The position numbers and the translations under genes were made by a program. From Streptomyces boluensis (GTDB lineage Bacteria; Actinomycetota; Actinomycetes; Streptomycetales; Streptomycetaceae), in contig NZ_JAAAHS010000028.1 of assembly GCF_009908195.1 (NCBI RefSeq), positions 1 to 37,152 of the forward strand: 37,152 nucleotides of DNA, written 5' to 3'. Positions 31,121 to 37,152 of the stretch are shown in pieces; position 1 is the first letter of the stretch, and each line of letters opens with the position of its first letter. The notes beneath the pieces are model-generated. The model was not told the DNA's origin, searched no databases, and saw only the letters and a program-made list of their open reading frames with translations.

Positions 31121-31909
31121 TCAGCCTTTCTGTGTACGGGAGTTGGTGGCGATGTGCAGGTGGGACAGGACCCAGGCGTTGAACCGCTCGGGCTGTTCCT
31201 GGTTGGCCAGGTGACCGGCGTCCTTGACGATCACGTAGGCCGTCTTGTGCAGGCCCCCGGCGAGGACCTGGGAGGCCTCGACGCCGGTGACCGTGTCCCG
31301 GTCGCCGCAGACCACGAGGGTCGGCGCGGCGATGCCGGGGAGTTCGGTGCGCAGGTCCGCGCCGGCCATGGCCTCGGCGGCGTACCCGTAGCCGGGCAGC
31401 CGGACCGCGCCGGCCATGGTGTCGACGACCCGCTCGACCAGTGCGGCGGGCGCGTCCGGCGAGACGAGCCGGGGGCCGCGCTGCGCCGCGAAGGCGCGCG
31501 GCCCGACCTCGGCGAGCTCCGTGGCCCGCGCCCGCATGCCCGCGGCCTTCTCGGGGTCGGTCCCGGAACCCGCGCTGGAGTCGGCGACGATCAGTGAGTC
31601 GACCAGCTCCGGGTGCCGGACGGCGAGCCGCAGCGCGATCACGCCGCCCCAGGACACGCCGAGCACATGCGCCGACGAGCCGTACGAACGGATCACCCCG
31701 GCCGCCGCGTCCACGAAGCCGTCCAGGTCCAACGGCCCTTCCGGGTCAGCCGACTTGGCGTACCCGGGGGCGTCCCAGGCGACGACGCGGGCGTACGGAG
31801 CGAGCCCTTCGAGCTGTGGCGCGAACGCCGCCGACGAGGAGCCGATGCCGTGCAGGCAGAGCAGCAGCGGCCCCTCGGCGCCCGCCTCTTCCACATGGAC
31901 GGTGGTCAC
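31121..31909 (-). CDS. Alpha/beta hydrolase, ring-cleavage-product hydrolase type
   Basis: A 262-aa serine hydrolase. The oxyanion HGIG motif is at 20-23, the nucleophile Ser86 in LGVSWGG, the acidic residue in VVCGDRDTV and the base in VKDAGHLANQEQPE. It resembles MhpC/BphD-type hydrolases that split extradiol cleavage products, which fits the dioxygenase gene two upstream, though other esterase roles are possible. The GTG at 31909 overlaps the stop of the aspartate-dehydrogenase-like gene (GTGA); a longer open frame upstream is a shadow. Confidence 0.9.
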   Translation of the reverse strand: MTTVHVEEAGAEGPLLLCLHGIGSSSAAFAPQLEGLAPYARVVAWDAPGYAKSADPEGPLDLDGFVDAAAGVIRSYGSSAHVLGVSWGGVIALRLAVRHPELVDSLIVADSSAGSGTDPEKAAGMRARATELAEVGPRAFAAQRGPRLVSPDAPAALVERVVDTMAGAVRLPGYGYAAEAMAGADLRTELPGIAAPTLVVCGDRDTVTGVEASQVLAGGLHKTAYVIVKDAGHLANQEQPERFNAWVLSHLHIATNSRTQKG

Positions 31910-32703
31910 AGGATCTGCCCCGACCGTCCGGCGAGCGCCCCGAGCGAACGCAGCACCGCGTACGGCACGACCTGGCTGGTCGCCGGGTTGCCCGGGTCGG
32001 GCCGGTGCGCCACCTCGAAGCGGTACGCGCCGTGCGGCCCGGACGCCTCGACCACGTGCCGGGTCAACTCGGCCCTCGGATCGGCGACGACCCGGACCCG
32101 CACAGCGTCCAGGTCGCCGACGGCCAGCGCGACGGAGGCCGCGACATTGGTCGACTTGGGGAACTTCACGGGTACGTCCCGCGCGGTCCCGGCCATCACC
32201 TCGACCGGTCCGGTGGCCGTCCGCATCCGGGCCAGCAACTCCTCGTCCATCCACGGCTGTTCGAGGGTGGACGGCAGCTTCGTCGTGGTCAGGCGCACCT
32301 CGTCGAGCGGGCCGAAGGAGCGGACGGCCTGCAGCAGGTCGAGCCCGCCGACGGCACCGCCGGTGAAGTAGACCCGGCCGGGGCCCGCCGCGAGCAGCCG
32401 CTTGGCCAGCTCGTCGTCGGTGAGCGCGCCGGTCGAGGCCACGAGCAGATCCGTACCGGAGGTGAGGACACGCTCGCCCCACTCCCGTACGACGCCCTGC
32501 CCGGCCGCCTCCACGATCAGGTCGCAACTCTCGATCGCGTCCTCGAAGGCGACCTGCGGCGCGGGCGCCGCCTCGCCGAGCGGGCGGTTGTCGACGACAC
32601 ACGTCAACTCGGCGCCCTGGACGTCCCCTTGGGTGAGCGCGGTGCCGACGACGCGGCCGATGGCGCCCCAGCCGACGAGTCCGACCTTCAGAATCCTGGT
32701 CAC
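31906..32703 (-). CDS. Aspartate dehydrogenase-like protein
   Basis: A 265-aa NAD(P)-binding protein. A Rossmann motif GLVGWGAIG begins the protein, and FPKSTNVAASVALA and TRHVVEASGPHG follow, typical of the L-aspartate dehydrogenase (NadX-like) family. In the canonical family the reaction is reversible deamination of aspartate to oxaloacetate. In this operon no NAD biosynthesis genes are present, so it may handle an amino acid or imino intermediate of the catabolic route. GTG start at 32703 has GGAAGGAG about 7 nt upstream and overlaps the dioxygenase stop (GTGA). Confidence 0.88.
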   Translation of the reverse strand: MTRILKVGLVGWGAIGRVVGTALTQGDVQGAELTCVVDNRPLGEAAPAPQVAFEDAIESCDLIVEAAGQGVVREWGERVLTSGTDLLVASTGALTDDELAKRLLAAGPGRVYFTGGAVGGLDLLQAVRSFGPLDEVRLTTTKLPSTLEQPWMDEELLARMRTATGPVEVMAGTARDVPVKFPKSTNVAASVALAVGDLDAVRVRVVADPRAELTRHVVEASGPHGAYRFEVAHRPDPGNPATSQVVPYAVLRSLGALAGRSGQIL

Positions 32704-33608
32704 TTCTGCTCTCCTTCCGGCCTTCCGGCCATGTGGCAGCGGATCTCCTTCGACGGCGGCCCGGCCGTGCCCCACAGGTCGGACAGCTCCGGCACCCGCC
32801 GCCACACCTTGGCGATCCACCGGTCCTCGACGATCTGCGCGACCTCGGAGGTGTACTCGCAGACGAGGCCGGTCGGATCGGTGAAGTAGGAGAACGTGTT
32901 GTTGCCGGGCCCGTGCCGCCCGGGACCCCACTGCGGCACGATCCCGTGGTGCCGGAGCCGGCCGAGCCCGCGCATGAAGTGGTCGACCGAACTCATCTCG
33001 TACGCCACGTGGTTGAGGGAGACCCACTCGGCCTGGTTGAACGCGATGCAGTGGTGGTCGGCGTTGCAGCGCAGGAACGCCATCTGGTGCTCGGACCAGT
33101 CGGAGACCCGCAGGCCGAGCACGTCGCGGTAGAACGCGACGGCCGCGTCGATGTCGGGGGTGTTGAGCACGGTGTGGGTGACGCCGACCGGCACGGCGGC
33201 CTCCCGGCCGCGCGGCTCGACCGCCCAGGTCTCCGCGGAGAGCTCGACGAGCCGGCCCTCGTGGTCGTGGAACCGCAGCCCGTACCCGCCGCCGACCTGG
33301 TCGAGCGGCCCAGGGCCCGCGACCGGCACGATGCCGCGCGCTTCGAGCCGCCGCGCCGCCTCGTCGATCTCGGCCGGGGTGGCCACGGCGAACACGAGCC
33401 GGCCGAGGCCGGTGCGGTCGGAGCGGGTCAGCTGCAGGGCGTGGTGCTCCTCGCCGGTGCCGCGCAGCCAGCTCGCGCTGTGCTCGGACTCGACGACCTC
33501 CAGACCCCAGGCGTCCTCGTAGAAGTCGGTGGCCTCGGCGAAGGCCGGGGTGAGCAGCTCGACCGAGCGCAGCGCGCGCAGCCGGGCGATGGGGGGATGG
33601 TGGGTCAT
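32700..33608 (-). CDS. Extradiol ring-cleavage dioxygenase (VOC family)
   Basis: A 302-aa two-domain VOC protein. The C-terminal domain holds the Fe(II) ligands His145 (GVTHTVLNT), His200 (SLNHVAYE) and Glu251 (LVCEYTSE), plus candidate active-site residues His185/186 and Tyr241 (NNTFSYFTDP). The N-terminal domain is a non-catalytic duplicate. This is the catechol 2,3-dioxygenase/homoprotocatechuate type, cleaving a catechol beside the hydroxyls. The ATG at 33608 has GGAGAG upstream. A 208-bp gap separates it from the aldehyde dehydrogenase gene and may hold a second promoter; I see no clear boxes. Confidence 0.92.
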   Translation of the reverse strand: MTHHPPIARLRALRSVELLTPAFAEATDFYEDAWGLEVVESEHSASWLRGTGEEHHALQLTRSDRTGLGRLVFAVATPAEIDEAARRLEARGIVPVAGPGPLDQVGGGYGLRFHDHEGRLVELSAETWAVEPRGREAAVPVGVTHTVLNTPDIDAAVAFYRDVLGLRVSDWSEHQMAFLRCNADHHCIAFNQAEWVSLNHVAYEMSSVDHFMRGLGRLRHHGIVPQWGPGRHGPGNNTFSYFTDPTGLVCEYTSEVAQIVEDRWIAKVWRRVPELSDLWGTAGPPSKEIRCHMAGRPEGEQK

Positions 33609-33816
33609 GTGAACTCTCCGGCGAGGGTGGTCAGGGCCTACCGTTTGGGTCAGGCCGGATCTGGTCGGCGGTGCGGGGCGGTCGAGTCGAGCGGGGTCTG
33701 GTGCGTGCAGCTGCAAGGCGGAGGAGGGCGCCACTGCGGAGCATTGGCAACCGACGACAACGCCGCAGATGTGCGTGCCAGGCCCCGCGACCCCGGCAAG
33801 ATCCAAACGGCAGGCC

Positions 33817-35304
33817 CTAGTTGGCCCAGGGCAGTGGCGCGGCGGAGGTGCCCCAGTAGAGGGACTTCTGCCGCTGGTAGGCGCGGATCCCGTCGCGGCC
33901 CTTCTCGCGGCCGAGACCGCTGTCCTTCGTGCCGCCGAACGGGGTGGAGATGCTGAACTGCTTGTACGTGTTGATCCAGACGGTGCCCGCGTCGATCCGC
34001 CGCCCGATCCGCCAGGCGGCCCGGTGGTCCCGCGTCCAGATCCCGCAGGCCAGGCCGTACACGGAGTCGTTGGCCCGGTCGACCAGGTCGTCCTCGTCGT
34101 CGAAGGGCAGCGCCACCAGGACCGGCCCGAAGATCTCCTCCTGGCAGACCCGGGCGTCGTTGCTGAGCCCGTCGAGCACGGTCGGCAGGTAGTACGCGCC
34201 GTCGGCGTACGCCTCCCCTTCCGGTACGGTCCCGCCGCACCGCACCCGTGCCCCCTCCGAGCGGGCCAGGTCCACGTACGCGGCGACCGAGTCCCGGTGC
34301 TTGTGGTGCACGAGCGGGGCGACCTGGGTGGCCGGGTCGGTACCGGGGCCGACCCTCAACTTCCGTACCCGCTCGACGAGTTCACCGACGAAGTCGTCGT
34401 AGAGCTCACGGGCCACGAACAGCCGGGAACCGGCGATGCAGGACTGGCCGCTGGACGAGAACACCCCGAACATCACCCCGGCGAGCGCCTGCTCGACATC
34501 GGCGTCCGCGAGTACGACCGTGGGGGACTTGCCGCCCAGTTCGAGGGAGACGGGCATCAGCTTGTCGGCGGCCGCGTGGGCGAGGGTCCGGCCCGTCGAC
34601 GTACCGCCGGTGAAGGTGACCTTGCCGACCCGCGGGTCGCGCACGATCGCGTCCCCGATCACGCTGCCGCGGCCCGGCAGGACCGCCAACAGGGCGGCAG
34701 GCAGGCCGAGTTCGTCGAGGGCGCGGCTGACCATCCGGCCGAGCGCGAGCGATACGAGGGGTGTCCACTCGGCGGGCTTGAGCAGCACCGCGTTGCCGCC
34801 CGCGAGGGCCGGGGCGAGCTTCTGGGCGTCGCTGGCGACCGGCGAGTTCCACGGGTTGATCGCGCCGACGACACCGATCGGCTCGTACACGCTCATGGTC
34901 AGGTACGCGCCACGCGCCGGGGTGATCGACTCCTCGGCGGTCTCCAGGGCGGCCGCCGTGTAACGGAACGTGCCCGCGGCGCTCGCCACCAGGGCGCGCG
35001 TCTCGTTGATCGACTTGCCGGTGTCGGCGGTCTGCAACGCGGCCAGGTGCTCGGCCCCGTCGTCGATCAACTCCGCGATCCGGGTGAGGAGTCGGGCCCG
35101 CTGGTGCGGCAGCAGCTCCCGCCAGCGAGGGTCCGCCGCGGCGCGGGCGGCGGCCTCGGCCGCCTCGGCGACCTCCTCGACGGTGACGCCGTGCACGGTG
35201 GCGAGCGGCTGCCCGGTCGCGGGGTCGACCGTGACGGACGCCGTGCCCGCGCCGCGCCGCCACTCACCGGCGATCAGCGCCTCGTCGGGGGGAGTCGGGG
35301 GCAT
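33817..35304 (-). CDS. Aldehyde dehydrogenase
   Basis: A 495-aa NAD(P)-dependent aldehyde dehydrogenase. The active-site residues are Asn153 (PWN), Lys176 (LLKPAEWTP), Glu255 (LELGGKSP) and Cys289 (SSGQSCIAG). It is close in layout to hydroxymuconic-semialdehyde and betaine aldehyde dehydrogenases. It would oxidise the semialdehyde from extradiol cleavage, or an aldehyde from the ThDP enzyme. First gene of the minus-strand cluster. RBS AAGGAG is 6 nt upstream of the ATG. Confidence 0.94.
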   Translation of the reverse strand: MPPTPPDEALIAGEWRRGAGTASVTVDPATGQPLATVHGVTVEEVAEAAEAAARAAADPRWRELLPHQRARLLTRIAELIDDGAEHLAALQTADTGKSINETRALVASAAGTFRYTAAALETAEESITPARGAYLTMSVYEPIGVVGAINPWNSPVASDAQKLAPALAGGNAVLLKPAEWTPLVSLALGRMVSRALDELGLPAALLAVLPGRGSVIGDAIVRDPRVGKVTFTGGTSTGRTLAHAAADKLMPVSLELGGKSPTVVLADADVEQALAGVMFGVFSSSGQSCIAGSRLFVARELYDDFVGELVERVRKLRVGPGTDPATQVAPLVHHKHRDSVAAYVDLARSEGARVRCGGTVPEGEAYADGAYYLPTVLDGLSNDARVCQEEIFGPVLVALPFDDEDDLVDRANDSVYGLACGIWTRDHRAAWRIGRRIDAGTVWINTYKQFSISTPFGGTKDSGLGREKGRDGIRAYQRQKSLYWGTSAAPLPWAN

Positions 35305-35333
35305 GTGGGTCTCCTTGCGGCTAGCGATACTCG

Positions 35334-35364
35334 GCTAAGCACTAGAAATCTAAGGGCTTAAATA
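35334..35364 (-). promoter_or_regulatory. Composite operator, left copy
   Basis: TAAGCACTAG (35336-35345), 5 nt, TAAGGGCTTA (35351-35360). The second element has palindromic TAAG/CTTA arms; centres are 15 bp apart. It overlaps the predicted -10 box of the aldehyde dehydrogenase promoter, so binding should repress. Confidence 0.65.
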
Positions 35365-35450
35365 TCTGGAGCGCAAGACCCCACCTTCAAAACTTTGTTG
35401 GTCAATTCCCTGCCCAGACTCTTGACGCCGGCAGGTGAGGCAGGGGATAC

Positions 35451-35481
35451 AAGTTAAGCCCTTAGAAACTTTGGGCTTACC
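35451..35481 (+). promoter_or_regulatory. Composite operator, right copy
   Basis: TAAGCCCTTA (35455-35464), 5 nt, TTTGGGCTTA (35470-35479). Read on the opposite strand it is the same arrangement as the left copy: TAAGCCCAAA-N5-TAAGGGCTTA, sharing TCTAAGGGCTTAA exactly. Placed downstream of the MFS promoter -10 box. Confidence 0.65.
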
Positions 35482-35610
35482 TATTCCTGGCCATGAGGCG
35501 AATCATCGTCCATCATCTGGTCCAGGGGTAGGACTCGGTTCTCGTCCCAGGATCCCGCCTTCCGCCCGGGACTCCAGACCGCCTCCCCTCTCACGCCGCG
35601 GAGTACCTGC

Positions 35611-36999
35611 ATGACTCTCAACGCACCCGACAGAACGCCGGACGCCGGCGTCCGGGCCTCCATCTCCGCCCGCTTCGAGCGACTGCCGCTCTCCCGCTGG
35701 CATGTCACCGTCCGCCTGATCGTCGGCGCCGTGACCTTCTTCGAGGCCTTCGACCAGCTCCTCATCGCCTACGCGATGCCCGCGCTGCGGGCCGAGTTCC
35801 ACCTCTCCACCTCGGCCGCCACGCTCATGCTCACCATCGGCTCGCTCGGCATGCTCGTGGGCGCCCTGCTCTCCGGCCGCCTCGCCGACCGCATCGGCCG
35901 CGTCAAGGTCATCGCCCTGTGCATCGCGGTCTCCAGCCTCGCCAACCTGGCCCTCGCCGCGACCACCTCGCCCGAGCAGTTCATGGGGCTGCGCTTCGTA
36001 CAGGGCCTGGCGATCGGCGGCGAGGTCCCGGTCGCGGCCACCTTCATCGCCGAGATCACCCGCAGCCACAAGCGCGGCCGCTTCGTACTTCTCTACGAAC
36101 TCGTCTTCCCGGCCGGCCTCACCGTCGGCGCCCTCGTCGCCGCCTGGGTCGTGCCGATACTCGGCTGGCGCTGGATGTACGCCCTCGCGGCCATCCCCGG
36201 TGTGCTCTGCATCCTCGTCCAGAAGAAGGTCCCGGAGTCCCCGCGCTGGCTCGCCGACCACGGCAGGGCCGAAGAGGCCGAGGCCACCATGGTCCGCATC
36301 GAGAAGGCGGTCGAGCGCACCACCGGCAAGCCGCTGCCCCCGGTCGGCGAAGCCCTGCCCGTCACCCCGCCCGGCAAGGGCTCCTCGGGTCTCCGCGGCC
36401 TGTTCAGCGGCCGCTACCGCCGCCGCACCCTCGTCATCGGCGCCCTCTGGTTCTGCGGCTACTTCGTCAACTACGGCATCTCGTCCTGGCTCCCGACGAT
36501 CTACCTGAACCGCTACCACCTCTCCCTCTCGGACGCCCTGCTCTACTCCACGGTCACGTCCTGCGCGGGCCTGCTCGGCTGCCTGGTCGTCGCGCTCACC
36601 GTGGACCGGGCCGGCCGGCGCAAGGTCATCACCTCCTGCCTGGGCGGCGCCGCGGCCGTACTGCTCCTGCTCGCCTGGCTCGGCGCGAACACCCCGGTGC
36701 AGGTCCTGATCTGGTCGTCCCTCGCCGCGGTGTTCTTCTTCGGCGCCAACATCTGCCTGTACGTGTACACGCCGGAACTCTTCCCGACCCGCATGCGGGC
36801 CCTCGGCAGCAGCGTCGGCGGCGCCTTCAACCGCCTCGGCGTCATCCTCGGCCCGATCGCCGTCGGCGCGGTGTACGCGGGCGGCGAGATCGGCACGGTC
36901 TTCCTGGTCCTCGGCGGCGTCGCCCTCGCGGGAGCGGTCGTGGCGGGGATCGGCGCGGAGGAGACAGCCGGCAGGCGCCTGGAGGAGGTCTCGCCGTGA
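35611..36999 (+). CDS. MFS transporter, aromatic acid:H+ symporter-like
   Basis: A 462-aa protein with twelve predicted membrane helices. Motif A is seen as SGRLADRIGRVK between helices 2 and 3; VPESPRWLADHGRAEEAE follows helix 6 as in sugar-porter and AAHS carriers, and a second motif A variant (VDRAGRRKV) is in the second half. FEAFDQLLIAYAMPAL in helix 1 with its acidic residues suits proton-coupled uptake. It probably imports the compound degraded by the adjacent operon. ATG has GGAG 7 nt upstream. Divergent from the aldehyde dehydrogenase gene and followed by a strong hairpin. Confidence 0.9.
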   Translation: MTLNAPDRTPDAGVRASISARFERLPLSRWHVTVRLIVGAVTFFEAFDQLLIAYAMPALRAEFHLSTSAATLMLTIGSLGMLVGALLSGRLADRIGRVKVIALCIAVSSLANLALAATTSPEQFMGLRFVQGLAIGGEVPVAATFIAEITRSHKRGRFVLLYELVFPAGLTVGALVAAWVVPILGWRWMYALAAIPGVLCILVQKKVPESPRWLADHGRAEEAEATMVRIEKAVERTTGKPLPPVGEALPVTPPGKGSSGLRGLFSGRYRRRTLVIGALWFCGYFVNYGISSWLPTIYLNRYHLSLSDALLYSTVTSCAGLLGCLVVALTVDRAGRRKVITSCLGGAAAVLLLLAWLGANTPVQVLIWSSLAAVFFFGANICLYVYTPELFPTRMRALGSSVGGAFNRLGVILGPIAVGAVYAGGEIGTVFLVLGGVALAGAVVAGIGAEETAGRRLEEVSP

Positions 37000-37029
37000 G
37001 CAGCGCTGGGAGCTGATGCTCTCTCCGCT

Positions 37030-37115
37030 CGCCGGAGGGGCTGATTTTTCAGCCCCTCCGGCGTTTGAGGAGGCCCGTCCGGCGAGGACTTTCGGGAAGG
37101 GGCGGGGAGGGGAAG
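37030..37115. terminator. Terminator hairpin with second copy of the intergenic repeat
   Basis: CGCCGGAGGGGCTGA (37030-37044), loop TTTT, and its exact complement (37049-37063) form a perfect 15-bp stem ending the MFS gene. The following sequence, with TTTGAGGAG, GGACTTTCGGGAAGGGGCGG and GAGGGGAAG, is nearly identical to the right arm of the repeat at 2704-2800. Confidence 0.85.
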
Positions 37116-37152
37116 ACGCACCTACGACCGCGGGTACCGGGCAAGCCACCCC

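Larger units (their letters stand above)
35305..35610. promoter_or_regulatory. Divergent promoter region of the catabolic locus
   Basis: This 306-bp gap separates the divergent aldehyde dehydrogenase and MFS genes. Minus strand: TTGCGC (35376-35371), an 18-nt spacer and TAGATT (35352-35347) for the operon. Plus strand: TTGACG (35422-35427), 18 nt, GATACA (35446-35451) for the transporter. Composite operators cover the left -10 (35334-35364) and lie just after the right -10 (35451-35481). The AT content is much higher than its surroundings. The MFS leader would be about 150 nt. Confidence 0.6.

Noticed and set aside
31910..32602. N-terminal extension of the alpha/beta hydrolase frame
   Set aside because: Overlaps the aspartate-dehydrogenase-like gene and encodes Arg/Gly-rich nonsense; GTG at 31909 is the coupled start.
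33650..34240. 196-codon minus-strand frame partly in the gap after the aldehyde dehydrogenase gene
   Set aside because: Mostly inside the aldehyde dehydrogenase gene in another frame with Arg/Pro-rich composition.
35503..37149. 548-codon minus-strand frame opposite the MFS gene
   Set aside because: Shadow of the transporter; low-complexity charged translation and it runs through the terminator repeat.

Overview
The window reads as a piece of a Streptomyces chromosome. The evidence is very high GC with strong third-position G/C bias, a short chaplin next to a two-domain LAQTG-anchored chaplin, a mycothiol ligase (mshC), a PAC2/ParJ-type protein, an F420-type luciferase-like oxidoreductase, and TTGAC/TAGNNT promoters. 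From memory, the order of the central genes matches the S. coelicolor stretch around SCO1662 (parJ), SCO1663 (mshC), SCO1664, the chpC/chpH pair and gluconokinase. No database search was possible.

Layout. (1) 1-5.2 kb: a helical-repeat hypothetical protein and an APC permease; a long inverted intergenic repeat; a Tat-type molybdopterin oxidoreductase overlapping a haem-b membrane partner; gluconokinase and a YchJ-type protein on the minus strand. (2) 5.28-7.7 kb: an NCS1 permease plus a racemase-family enzyme of hydantoin/allantoin type, behind a consensus promoter with a perfect 20-bp palindrome just downstream. (3) 7.85-10.7 kb: tRNA-Leu(GAG), an M20 metallohydrolase, and two chaplins with a possible sigma-BldN promoter. 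(4) 10.7-17.3 kb: two small conserved hypotheticals, a RecD-like protein whose ATPase motifs look destroyed, an aldo/keto reductase, a pair of perfect DnaA boxes, an LLM oxidoreductase and a ferritin-like protein. (5) 17.3-23.3 kb: corA, then an actinobacterial module (phosphomutase-like, DUF3090, SCO1664-type kinase-fold protein, mshC), and parJ on the other strand. (6) 23.6-37.0 kb: an accessory catabolic locus.

The catabolic locus is the most interesting region. GntR and MarR regulators sit at one end. A minus-strand series of eleven genes runs from 35304 down to 25212: aldehyde dehydrogenase, extradiol (VOC) dioxygenase, aspartate-dehydrogenase-like protein, alpha/beta hydrolase, cupin, SDR, atypical SDR, ThDP enzyme, ferredoxin-type reductase, a 77-aa recombinase-like HTH protein and a Rieske oxygenase. 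After the first gap (208 bp) the genes are nearly gapless, several joined by 4-8 bp overlaps. An MFS importer is transcribed divergently. The divergent promoter region carries two copies of a composite operator, in mirror orientation, built on TAAGNNCTTA, and a related 8/10 match lies upstream of the marR gene. This points to one locally controlled system for import, ring hydroxylation, ring cleavage and side-chain processing of an aromatic compound. The substrate cannot be named from sequence.
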